A DNA stretch of 27,720 bases from Oscillospiraceae bacterium. Its GTDB lineage: Bacteria > Bacillota > Clostridia > Oscillospirales > UBA929. Positions 7,509 through 14,793 of this stretch are shown here, one piece after another. How positions within the stretch are numbered: position 1 is the first letter of the stretch; each line of letters begins with the position of its first letter. The translations under genes and the position numbers were made by a program. The DNA is taken from assembly GCA_031271325.1 (NCBI GenBank), contig JAISVY010000111.1:1-27720 (forward strand), read 5' to 3'. The notes under the pieces were generated by a model. The model did no database searches. It was not told the origin of the DNA and worked only from the letters and a program-made list of their open reading frames with translations.

Positions 7509-7809
7509 GATCGCCGTATTGGGGGACCGCGGCAGCGTCTTGGGCTTCCGGGCGATAGGTCTGGATACGCACTTTGCCGAAAGCCCGGAGGAAGCCGCGC
7601 CGATTCTGAAAAAACTCGCCGCGGAGGAAGCCGCGATTATCTACATCACGGAACAGCTGGCAGAGGGGCTGACGGAAGAGATTGCGGCATATAAAGACAG
7701 CGTCCTGCCCGCGATTATCCCCATTCCGGGGCGGCAAGGTTCGCTGGGGATAGGCATGGCGGCGCTGAAAAGCGCGGTGGAACGCGCCGTGGGCGCCGAC
7801 ATACTGTAA
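7501..7809 (+). CDS. atpF: V/A-type ATP synthase subunit F (central axle)
   Basis: A 102-residue protein of Rossmann-like alternating strands and helices: KIAVLGDRGSVLGFRAIGLD at the N terminus, IIYITEQLAE in the middle and IIPIPGRQGSLGIGM near the end, all characteristic of subunit F (NtpG in E. hirae). The start is the ATG at 7501, inside the last codons of atpC; a GTG at 7492 is in frame but gives a non-family extension. The subunit binds AtpD in the central axle and modulates catalysis. It is followed after 15 bases by atpA. Confidence 0.93.
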   Translation: MDKIAVLGDRGSVLGFRAIGLDTHFAESPEEAAPILKKLAAEEAAIIYITEQLAEGLTEEIAAYKDSVLPAIIPIPGRQGSLGIGMAALKSAVERAVGADIL

Positions 7810-7824
7810 GGAGTTGAAAATATC

Positions 7825-9582
7825 TTGGGAAAGATCGTTAAGGTATCGGGACCGCTGGTGGTGGCGGACGGGCTGGCCGACGCCAATATGTTCGACGTGG
7901 TGCGTGTGGGCGGTCAGCGCCTGATCGGCGAAATCATCGAAATGCGCGGCGACAAGGCGTCGATACAGGTTTATGAGGAGACGAGCGGCTTGGGTCCCGG
8001 CGACGAGGTCGCGACGACCGGCGCGCCGCTCAGCGTGGAGCTTGGCCCCGGTCTGATCGAGATGATCTACGACGGCATTCAGCGCCCGCTGGAGGCGATC
8101 AAAGCCGTCGCGGGCGACGTGATTGACCGCGGCATCGAGGTTCCGAGCATCTCGCGCGAAAAAATGTGGGAGTTCGTACCGGCGGTTGCGGCGGGCGATA
8201 CGGTCGCCGCCGGCGACCTGCTCGGCACGGTGCAGGAAACGGTGGTCGTACAGCACCGCATCCTCGTACCCAACGGCGTGTCGGGCACGGTGAAGAAGAT
8301 CGAAAGCGGTTCGTTCACCGTAACGGACACCGTCTGCGTCTTGGAGGCGAACGGCGCGGAAACCCCGCTGACGATGATGCAGAAATGGCCGGTGCGCGTC
8401 GGACGCCCGTATAAGGAAAAGATTCCGCCCAACGTGCCGATGCTGACCGGACAGCGGACAATCGACACCCTGTTCCCGATTGCGAAGGGCGGCACGGCGG
8501 CCGTACCCGGTCCGTTCGGAAGCGGCAAGACGGTGGTGCAGCACCAGCTGGCCAAGTGGAGCGATGTGGACATCGTCGTGTATATCGGCTGCGGCGAGCG
8601 CGGCAACGAAATGACCGACGTACTGCGCGAGTTCCCCGAAATCAAGGATCCGCGCACCGGCGAAAGCCTGATGAAGCGCACGGTGCTGATCGCCAACACC
8701 TCCGATATGCCGGTGGCGGCGCGTGAGGCGTCGATCTATACCGGAATCACAATCGCGGAATATTTCCGCGACATGGGCTACGACGTCGCGGTCATAGCCG
8801 ACTCGACCTCCCGCTGGGCGGAAGCGCTGCGCGAGATGTCGGGGCGTTTGGAGGAAATGCCCGGTGAGGAAGGCTACCCCGCCTACCTCGCGTCGCGCAT
8901 GGCGCAGTTCTATGAACGCGCGGGGCGCGTCTACACGGTCAATTCGGGCGAGCGCATCGGTTCGGTCACGGCGGTCGGCGCGGTGTCCCCTCCGGGCGGC
9001 GACCTCTCCGAGCCGGTCAGCCAAGCCACCATGCGGATCGTCAAGGTGTTCTGGGCGCTGGACAGCGCGCTGGCGTACCGCCGTCACTTCCCCGCGATCA
9101 ACTGGCTCAACTCCTACAGCCTTTATCTCGACCGCCTGAGCGGCTGGTTTGACGAAAATATCAACTCCGAATATTCGGCGCAGCGCGGACGCGCCATGTC
9201 CATCCTGCAAAACGAGGCGGAGCTGGATGAAATCGTCCGTCTGGTCGGCGTGGACAGCCTGTCGCCGGGCGACCGCCTGACGATGGAAGTCGCCCGCCAT
9301 ATCCGCGAGGACTTCCTACAGCAGGACGCGTTTGGCGAGGTGGACGCGTATTCTCCGAACAAACGCCAGTTCCGGCTGCTGAAAATCGTGCTGGGCTATC
9401 AAGACATGGCGGCCGAGGCGATGGAGCGCGGCGCCGACATGAAGAAGCTCTTCGAGCTGCCCGCGCTGGAGGATCTGGGGCAGACGAAGTTTACCCCGAC
9501 CGAGCAGTACGAAGAGGCGTATACCCGGATAGAGCGCGACCTCAAGGCGCAGATCGCCGCTCTGACCGGCGAGGAGGGCTAA
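7825..9582 (+). CDS. atpA: V/A-type ATP synthase catalytic subunit A
   Basis: A 585-residue catalytic subunit with full-length family architecture. The N-terminal beta barrel is followed by the A-specific non-homologous region (about 110-190), the P-loop GPFGSGKTVVQ near 229-239, CGERGNEMTDVL, the Walker B/Ser region VAVIADSTSRWAEALREMSG and a helical C terminus. It hydrolyses or makes ATP at the interface with subunit B. The start is TTG (7825), with AAGGAG 11 bases upstream, overlapping the atpF stop; the protein begins GKIVKVSGPLVVA as is normal for the family. It lies directly upstream of atpB with a 3-base gap. Confidence 0.98.
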   Translation: MGKIVKVSGPLVVADGLADANMFDVVRVGGQRLIGEIIEMRGDKASIQVYEETSGLGPGDEVATTGAPLSVELGPGLIEMIYDGIQRPLEAIKAVAGDVIDRGIEVPSISREKMWEFVPAVAAGDTVAAGDLLGTVQETVVVQHRILVPNGVSGTVKKIESGSFTVTDTVCVLEANGAETPLTMMQKWPVRVGRPYKEKIPPNVPMLTGQRTIDTLFPIAKGGTAAVPGPFGSGKTVVQHQLAKWSDVDIVVYIGCGERGNEMTDVLREFPEIKDPRTGESLMKRTVLIANTSDMPVAAREASIYTGITIAEYFRDMGYDVAVIADSTSRWAEALREMSGRLEEMPGEEGYPAYLASRMAQFYERAGRVYTVNSGERIGSVTAVGAVSPPGGDLSEPVSQATMRIVKVFWALDSALAYRRHFPAINWLNSYSLYLDRLSGWFDENINSEYSAQRGRAMSILQNEAELDEIVRLVGVDSLSPGDRLTMEVARHIREDFLQQDAFGEVDAYSPNKRQFRLLKIVLGYQDMAAEAMERGADMKKLFELPALEDLGQTKFTPTEQYEEAYTRIERDLKAQIAALTGEEG

Positions 9583-9585
9583 ACC

Positions 9586-10965
9586 ATGATTAAGGAATAC
9601 AGGACGATACAGGAAGTCGCGGGCCCGCTGATGCTGGTGCGCGACGTCGAGGGCGTGACGTATAACGAACTGGGCGAGATCGAGCTGCCGAACGGGAGCC
9701 GCCGCCGCTGCAAGGTGCTGGAGGTCAACGGTTCCGACGCGCTTGTTCAGCTCTTTGAGAGCGCCGCCGGAATCAACCTCCGCGATTCGAAGGTGCGTTT
9801 CTTCGGGCGCAGTCTGGAGCTTGCCGTTTCGCAGGATATGCTGGGGCGCGTCTTTGACGGTTTGGGAAACCCCTCCGACGGGGGACCGGACATCCTGCCC
9901 GACGCGCGCCGCGACATCAACGGTCTGCCGATGAACCCCGCCGCACGCGACTACCCGAACGAATTCATCCAGACAGGCGTGTCTTCGATCGACGGGCTGA
10001 ACACACTGGTGCGCGGGCAGAAGCTGCCGATTTTCTCCGGCTCCGGTCTGCCGCACGCAAACCTCGCCGCGCAGATCGCGCGTCAGGCGAAGGTGCTGGG
10101 CGGCGAGAGCAACTTCGCCGTCGTTTTCGCCGCAATCGGCATCACCTTTGAGGAAGCCGAATTCTTTATCTCCGATTTCAAACGCACCGGCGCGATCGAC
10201 CGCACCGTGCTGTTTATCAACCTCGCGTCCGACCCCGCGATCGAGCGCATCGCGACGCCGCGCGTGGCGCTGACCGCCGCGGAGTACCTCGCGTTTGACA
10301 AGGGGATGCACGTGCTGACCATCCTGACCGACATCACGAACTACGCCGAGGCGCTGCGCGAGGTGTCGGCGGCGCGGAAAGAGGTTCCGGGGCGGCGCGG
10401 TTATCCGGGTTACCTTTACACCGACCTCGCGACGATGTATGAGCGCGCCGGGCGGCGGATCGGCAGCGAAGGCTCGATCACGATGATCCCGATCCTCTCG
10501 ATGCCGGAAGACGACAAGACCCACCCCATCCCCGACCTCACCGGCTACATCACCGAGGGGCAGATCATCCTCTCCCGTGAGCTGTACCGCAAGAACCTGC
10601 AGCCGCCGGTGGACGTGCTGCCGTCGCTGTCGCGCCTGAAGGACAAGGGTATCGGCAAGGGCAAGACGCGCGAGGACCACGCCAACACGATGAACCAGCT
10701 GTTCGCCTCCTACGCCCGCGGAAAAGAGTGCAAAGAGCTGATGACAATCCTCGGCGAGGCAGCGCTGACCGATGTGGACAAGAAATACGCCAAATTCGCC
10801 GACGAGTTTGAACGGCGGTATGTCAGCCAGGGGTACGAGGAAAACCGCTCGATCGAAGACACCCTGCGTATCGGCTGGGAACTGCTGACCATCTTGCCCA
10901 AAGCCGAACTGAAGCGCATCAAACCGGAGTTCATCGAGAGGTATTATCCGAAGACGGAGGAGTAG
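9586..10965 (+). CDS. atpB: V/A-type ATP synthase regulatory subunit B
   Basis: A 459-residue non-catalytic partner of AtpA. It starts IKEYRTIQEVAGPLMLV, carries the degenerate nucleotide loop IFSGSGLPHANLAAQIARQ in place of a true Walker A (normal for B subunits) and continues with the conserved EVSAARKEVPGRRGYPGYLYTDLATMYERAGR and SITMIPILSMPEDDKTHPIPDLTGYITEGQI. Alternating A and B subunits form the hexameric head. The start ATG follows the atpA stop by three bases. Unlike most such operons, it is separated from atpD by a small extra gene and a hairpin cassette. Confidence 0.98.
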   Translation: MIKEYRTIQEVAGPLMLVRDVEGVTYNELGEIELPNGSRRRCKVLEVNGSDALVQLFESAAGINLRDSKVRFFGRSLELAVSQDMLGRVFDGLGNPSDGGPDILPDARRDINGLPMNPAARDYPNEFIQTGVSSIDGLNTLVRGQKLPIFSGSGLPHANLAAQIARQAKVLGGESNFAVVFAAIGITFEEAEFFISDFKRTGAIDRTVLFINLASDPAIERIATPRVALTAAEYLAFDKGMHVLTILTDITNYAEALREVSAARKEVPGRRGYPGYLYTDLATMYERAGRRIGSEGSITMIPILSMPEDDKTHPIPDLTGYITEGQIILSRELYRKNLQPPVDVLPSLSRLKDKGIGKGKTREDHANTMNQLFASYARGKECKELMTILGEAALTDVDKKYAKFADEFERRYVSQGYEENRSIEDTLRIGWELLTILPKAELKRIKPEFIERYYPKTEE

Positions 10966-10969
10966 ACCG

Positions 10970-11146
10970 ATGGCGGATTACAAGAAGATGTACTATTTCC
11001 TGATGGGTCAGGTAGCCGGTTCCATAGAATCGCTGCAGGCTGTGGTTGACGCGCTGAAAAAGGCGCAGCAAACCACCGAGGAAATGTATATCTCGTCAGA
11101 GGATGAAGATACGGGCGAAGCAGGTAGCGGCATCGTCACCGAGTGA
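10970..11146 (+). CDS. 58-residue small protein embedded in the V-ATPase operon
   Basis: An ATG at 10970, with GGAGGAG ending just inside atpB, opens a 58-codon frame beginning MADYKKMYYFLMGQVAG and ending in an acidic tail (SSEDEDTGEAGSG). The first ~40 residues are predicted helical and amphipathic; there is no signal peptide, membrane segment or cysteine. The pattern DYKKMYxxL...KKAQQxTEEMYI resembles short clostridial proteins of unknown function that I recall in chromosomal and prophage settings. It starts 5 bases after the atpB stop, so it is certainly co-transcribed with the ATPase. It is not one of the nine standard subunits. It could be an assembly or regulatory factor, or a passenger; I cannot say which. 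Confidence 0.75.
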   Translation: MADYKKMYYFLMGQVAGSIESLQAVVDALKKAQQTTEEMYISSEDEDTGEAGSGIVTE

Positions 11147-11163
11147 ATCGTTAAGAAAAAATC

Positions 11164-11210
11164 TTTGAAGATTCTTAAGAAACTCAAAAGTTTCTTAAGC
11201 CGCCGGAGGC
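11164..11210 (+). repeat. Intra-operon hairpin/RBS cassette B, before atpD
   Basis: Same plan as cassette A: TTTGAAGATTC, a perfect 11-bp stem (CTTAAGAAACT at 11174-11184, loop CAAA, AGTTTCTTAAG at 11189-11199), then CCGCCGGAGGC with GGAGG 8 bases before the ATG of atpD. The flanking GAAGATTC and CCGCCGGAGGCAA blocks are identical in the two cassettes, while the loop differs in length and sequence. Confidence 0.8.
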
Positions 11211-11217
11211 AAAAAAG

Positions 11218-11871
11218 ATGGCAAGGCTGAACGTAAATCCCACCCGCATGGAGCTGACGCGCCTGAAAACGCGTCTGCGCACGGCGCGGCGCGGTCATAA
11301 GCTGCTCAAAGACAAGCGCGACGAGCTGATGAAGCAGTTCCTCGACATCATGCGGAAGAACCGCGTTTTACGGGAGGCGGTAGAGGGGCATATCATGCGG
11401 GTACACGGCGCGTTTACCGTCGCGAGCGCCCTGATGAGCCCGGAACTGCTGGAACAGGCGCTGCTCCACCCGAAGCAGAGCGTGAAGCTGGAGATCGGTC
11501 ACAAAAACATCATGAGCGTTAACGTGCCGGTATACACCTATAAAACCCGGAACGACGACAAGGCCGACATCTATCCTTACGGGTACCTGCAAACCTCCGG
11601 CGAGCTGGACGACGCGCTGAGCGCTCTTTCGGACGTGTTCTCCGAGCTGTTGGAGCTGGCGCAGATCGAGAAGTCGATGCAATTGCTCGCGCAGGAGATC
11701 GAAAAGACACGCCGCCGCGTCAACGCGCTGGAATACGTGATGATTCCGCAGCTGGAGGAAACCATCCGTTACATCACGATGAAGCTGGACGAAAACGAAC
11801 GCGGGAACCTCACGCGCCTGATGAAGGTAAAAGACATGATGCTTCAGCAAGCCGGATACGGCGCGGAATAA
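11218..11871 (+). CDS. atpD: V/A-type ATP synthase subunit D (central axle)
   Basis: A 217-residue protein with the two long antiparallel helices of the axle subunit. The N terminus MARLNVNPTRMELTRLKTRL plus RRGHKLLKDKRDELMKQF is the family signature, and the C-terminal helix includes RRRVNALEYVMIPQLEETIR. It runs through the A3B3 head and, with AtpF and AtpC, links it to the K ring. The start ATG follows the GGAGG of cassette B by 8 bases. It is the last gene of the ATPase operon and is followed at once by a terminator hairpin. Confidence 0.96.
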   Translation: MARLNVNPTRMELTRLKTRLRTARRGHKLLKDKRDELMKQFLDIMRKNRVLREAVEGHIMRVHGAFTVASALMSPELLEQALLHPKQSVKLEIGHKNIMSVNVPVYTYKTRNDDKADIYPYGYLQTSGELDDALSALSDVFSELLELAQIEKSMQLLAQEIEKTRRRVNALEYVMIPQLEETIRYITMKLDENERGNLTRLMKVKDMMLQQAGYGAE

Positions 11872-11922
11872 TAGAGAATGCTATAAACCCGTGTTCGCCG
11901 CGCAGGCGAACACGGAGTTTTT
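11872..11922. terminator. V-ATPase operon terminator, within intergenic repeat copy 2
   Basis: A perfect 11-bp hairpin (CCGTGTTCGCC at 11889-11899, loop GCGCA, GGCGAACACGG at 11905-11915) followed by AGTTTTTA ends the plus-strand operon. The unit starts with TAGAGAATGCTATAAA directly after the atpD stop codon. Read on the minus strand it matches copy 1 (hairpin, T-rich stretch, AGCA-TTCTCTAT), so it is copy 2 of the five-copy family and could act in both directions. Confidence 0.8.
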
Positions 11923-11969
11923 ACAAGGATTTTATTTTTGAATGCGAATAGCAGCAGGAGATGAGCGTG

Positions 11970-13310
11970 ATGGCGTTTATATTCCCGGAAGAACGCAGCC
12001 GCATTGAATATAAGTCGCAGGTGCCGGATAATTTTGAAGAAACCGTGATTGCTTTCCTCAACTATTCCGAGGGAGGCGAGATTTATATCGGCATTGACGA
12101 TAAAACGAAAACTGTCCGCGGCGTAAAAGAGCTCGATCTCGTTCAGAGGCAGATTACCGACAGAATCAAGAATAATATACAACCGCAAACGCTTGGGCTT
12201 TTTGATATTGTCGTTGAGAAGATAGACGGAACCGAAGTCATTAAGGTTGTGGTGTCCAGCGGCATTGAAAAGCCATACTATCTGCGCCGGAAAGGGATGT
12301 CGCCAGAAGGCTGCTTTATCCGTGTAGGCAGTTCCAAACAGCATATGACCAAAGAACAGATAGTGGCGGCATTCGCCAAACGTGTCCCAAACAGCTTGAG
12401 CAGTATGCGTTCGCCGAGACAGAATCTTACGTTTAAACAGTTGGAAATATATTATTCCGAGCAGAAACTGGCGTTGAATGATGAGTTCTTGGCTTCTTTG
12501 GATTTAATCAATGAAGACGGGAAGTTCAATTACGCCGCTTATCTGTTGGCGGACGAGAACGGGGTATCCATTAAAGTTGCCAAGTATTCTGGCACGACAA
12601 AGGTAGACCTGATTGAAAACGAGGAATATGGTTATCGCTGCCTGATTACGGCGGCAAACCGTGTGCTTGATAAATTAAAAGCGGAGAACAGAACTTTTAC
12701 CAAAGTTACGCCGACAAAACGTCTGGAACGAAAGATGGTTGATGAACTTGCCTTGAAAGAAGCGGTCATTAACGCCATTGTCCATACCGACTATAGCCGC
12801 GAAGTACCGCCGGTGGTAGAAATTTTCTCCGATCGGCTTACGATAACTTCATACGGCGGGCTGCCGTCAGGACTCAGCCGGGAGAACTTTTTCAAATGCC
12901 GCTCTATGCCCCGAAACCGCGAGCTTATGCGCATATTTCACGATGTTGACCTTGTGGAGCAGCTTGGTTCAGGCATGAGCCGTATTATGGAAGCCTACGA
13001 CCAATCGATTTTTACGTTTGAAGATCATTTTTTAATTGTGACATTCCCCTTTGCGGAAGGCTTTACATTGCCATATGGCAACGTAAATGGCAACGTAAGT
13101 GGCAATGTAAATGGCAATGTAAACGAAGATGAAACGGAAGACGCAATCTTGAATTGCGTCCGGGAGAACCCAAAATATACTTTGGGAAAAATCTCCGAAA
13201 AAACAGGCATTTCAAAGAGAACGGTATCACGGCAGATGAAAGCGCTTCAAGAGGCGGGAATAATCAAGCGCGTCGGTTCGCCTAAAACCGGGTATTGGGA
13301 AGTCTTATAA
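11970..13310 (+). CDS. AlbA_2-domain/GHKL-ATPase-like transcriptional regulator
   Basis: A 446-residue protein of the widespread AlbA_2 (Schlafen-like AAA_4) plus HATPase_c_4 type. Residues about 5-125 carry the AlbA_2 fold (ERSRIEYKSQVPDNFEETVI, FLNYSEGGEIYIGIDD, GCFIRVGSS). Residues about 255-345 carry the ATPase-like part (LKEAVINAIVHTDYSREVPP, DRLTITSYGGLPSGL, VEQLGSGMSRI). A Gly-Asn-Val-Asn repeat linker (370-385) leads to a C-terminal winged helix (ISEKTGISKRTVSRQMKALQ). The start at 11970 has AGGAG 9 bases upstream; an ATG at 11961 abuts the AGGAG and is unlikely. The coding region is clearly more AT-rich than its neighbours, suggesting acquisition. The target and signal are unknown. 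Confidence 0.9.
   Translation: MAFIFPEERSRIEYKSQVPDNFEETVIAFLNYSEGGEIYIGIDDKTKTVRGVKELDLVQRQITDRIKNNIQPQTLGLFDIVVEKIDGTEVIKVVVSSGIEKPYYLRRKGMSPEGCFIRVGSSKQHMTKEQIVAAFAKRVPNSLSSMRSPRQNLTFKQLEIYYSEQKLALNDEFLASLDLINEDGKFNYAAYLLADENGVSIKVAKYSGTTKVDLIENEEYGYRCLITAANRVLDKLKAENRTFTKVTPTKRLERKMVDELALKEAVINAIVHTDYSREVPPVVEIFSDRLTITSYGGLPSGLSRENFFKCRSMPRNRELMRIFHDVDLVEQLGSGMSRIMEAYDQSIFTFEDHFLIVTFPFAEGFTLPYGNVNGNVSGNVNGNVNEDETEDAILNCVRENPKYTLGKISEKTGISKRTVSRQMKALQEAGIIKRVGSPKTGYWEVL
13077..13124 (+). repeat. Four tandem 12-bp units encoding GNVN/GNVS
   Basis: Four consecutive units of the form GGCAAYGTAARY encode Gly-Asn-Val-Asn (Ser in the second), joining the ATPase-like part to the winged helix. 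Units 1-2 use AAC and units 3-4 use AAT, suggesting stepwise duplication. Copy number could change by slippage in steps of four residues without breaking the frame. Confidence 0.85.
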
Positions 13311-13355
13311 AGCGGTCATGGTATAAGAGGTAAAGCATTTTAAAGATAAAAGGAA

Positions 13356-14723
13356 GTGGGAAAGCTGGAGGGTGCGTTATCGGTTCCTTCAAGGGTGAAC
13401 AGGACGGTGCTGAAACTCGCCGCGCCGAGTTGGGCGGAGCTGCTGCTGGGGCAGCTGACCTCAATGGCGGACTTAATGATGGTGGGGAACTTGGGCGCGT
13501 GGGCGATTGCCGGCGTGGGGCTTTCCACCCAGCCGAAGTTTTTGATGATGGCGGTGATGATCGCGCTCAACACCGGCACGACCGCGCTGGTCAGCCGCTT
13601 TAAGGGCGCGGGTGAGCAGGAGGCGGCGCGCCGGGCAACGAGGCAAGCGCTGATTCTCAACCTCGGCGTGGGGTTTATATGCGCCGCCGGCGGATTCTTC
13701 GCCTCACCGCTGCTGATTGACTTCATGGGCCCGGAGGACGCGTTTGCCAGAGGTGCCGGGATTTCATACTTACAGATTCAAATGCTGGGACTGCCGACGA
13801 TCGCCGTCACCAGCGCGATTACCGCCGCCCTGCGGGGCGCGGGCAACACCCGCGCGGCGATGCTGTATAACCTGGTGGCCAACGGCGTAAACCTAGCCGG
13901 GAACTACCTGCTGATTGAAGGGCGCTGGGGGTTCCCGCGGCTGGAGGTCGCGGGCGCGTCGCTTGCCACCGTCGTCGGGCAGGGGGTCGCGATGATTATG
14001 GCGATTGTGATTCTGCTGCGGGGGAAAAACTATGTTTTTCTCAAGCGAGGGGACAGCTGGAAGCCCGACCGCGAAATCATCACGCGCATGGCGCGGGTCG
14101 GGCTGCCCTCGATGCTGGAGCAGTTTGTGATACGCACGGGGTTTATCGCGTATGCCAAAGTGGTGGCGACGCTCGGTACCGATATGCTCGCGACCCACCA
14201 AATCTGCATGAGCGTTTTGGCGCTCTCGTTTGTCAACGGCGAGGCGTTCGGCATCGCGGCGGCGTCGCTGATGGGGCAAAGCCTCGGCGCGGGGAAGCCC
14301 GACCACGCGGTCGCCTACGCCAAAAGCGCGCGGCGGATGGGGATGATCGGGTCAATCTGCATTGGCATTGTGTTTTTCTTCTGCGGGCGGTATATCATTT
14401 GGCTGTATAACGGCGAAGCGGACATCATTCGGATCGGCAGCGAGATCTTTCGCGTCATGGCGCTGATCATGCCGTTCCAAGGCTCCGCAATCATAACGTC
14501 CGGCGCGCTTCGCGGCGCGGGCGATACGCGGGCGACGACGATGATTATGCTCGCGACGGTGCTGATTGTGCGCCCGCTGTCGGCTGTGCTGCTGGTGTTT
14601 GTCTTCCCGCTCCCGATGCCGCTGATGGGCGCGTGGATCTCTGTGCTGATCGACCAGCTTCTGCGCTGCGGCTTGACACTGCTGCGCCTGAACCGGGGGA
14701 AGTGGAAGACAATCAAGGTGTAA
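13356..14723 (+). CDS. MATE-family multidrug/cation exporter
   Basis: A membrane protein of about 455 residues with around twelve hydrophobic segments in two homologous halves. It opens VNRTVLKLAAPSWAELLLGQ, then TSMADLMMVGNLG, and contains the paired MatE motifs LRGAGNTRAAMLYNLVANGVNLAGN in the first half and LRGAGDTRATTMIMLATV in the second. MATE proteins export organic cations or other compounds using a Na+ or H+ gradient, so a Na+-pumping ATPase upstream would be a suitable energy source (inference). The start is uncertain: GTG at 13356 has AAAGGAA almost touching it, and a GGAGG at 13367-13371 has no good codon behind it. The stop codon is the first triplet of the 65-bp repeat. Confidence 0.9.
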   Translation: MGKLEGALSVPSRVNRTVLKLAAPSWAELLLGQLTSMADLMMVGNLGAWAIAGVGLSTQPKFLMMAVMIALNTGTTALVSRFKGAGEQEAARRATRQALILNLGVGFICAAGGFFASPLLIDFMGPEDAFARGAGISYLQIQMLGLPTIAVTSAITAALRGAGNTRAAMLYNLVANGVNLAGNYLLIEGRWGFPRLEVAGASLATVVGQGVAMIMAIVILLRGKNYVFLKRGDSWKPDREIITRMARVGLPSMLEQFVIRTGFIAYAKVVATLGTDMLATHQICMSVLALSFVNGEAFGIAAASLMGQSLGAGKPDHAVAYAKSARRMGMIGSICIGIVFFFCGRYIIWLYNGEADIIRIGSEIFRVMALIMPFQGSAIITSGALRGAGDTRATTMIMLATVLIVRPLSAVLLVFVFPLPMPLMGAWISVLIDQLLRCGLTLLRLNRGKWKTIKV

Positions 14724-14786
14724 GAACCTGTTCCCATAGGTTAGAAAGCACCGCATCGGCGGCGATTTTTCCTCCGTACTGCATCA
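14721..14786. repeat. 65-bp direct repeat, copy 1
   Basis: Starts with the TAA stop of the MATE gene and runs through AAGAACCTGTTCCCA, AGAAAGCACCGCATCGGCGG and CGATTTTTCCTCCGT. Copy 2 at 15790-15856 matches it almost exactly (one 1-base indel and one substitution over the first ~57 bases, then a few changes). It contains the imperfect palindrome GAAC-CT-GTTC and a short CCGC/GCGG stem. Read on the minus strand it holds CGGAGGAAAAATCGCCGCCG followed by ATG, which looks like an RBS and start without a real gene. Confidence 0.9.
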
Positions 14787-14793
14787 ATTTCCC

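Noticed and set aside
7468..9300. 610-codon open frame on the minus strand
   Set aside because: Antisense to atpF/atpA; an artefact of GC-rich codon bias, with low-complexity His/Arg-rich sequence, no RBS and no family signature.
9316..10680. 454-codon open frame on the minus strand
   Set aside because: Antisense shadow of atpA/atpB with no recognisable domain.
13077..13124. CRISPR-like short repeats
   Set aside because: The 12-bp units are contiguous, in frame and coding; there are no spacers and no cas genes anywhere in the window.
14352..14756. Minus-strand frame starting inside the 65-bp repeat after a GGAGG-like site
   Set aside because: Antisense to the MATE gene, His/Arg/Gln-rich, no family pattern; the RBS-ATG arrangement comes from the repeat itself.
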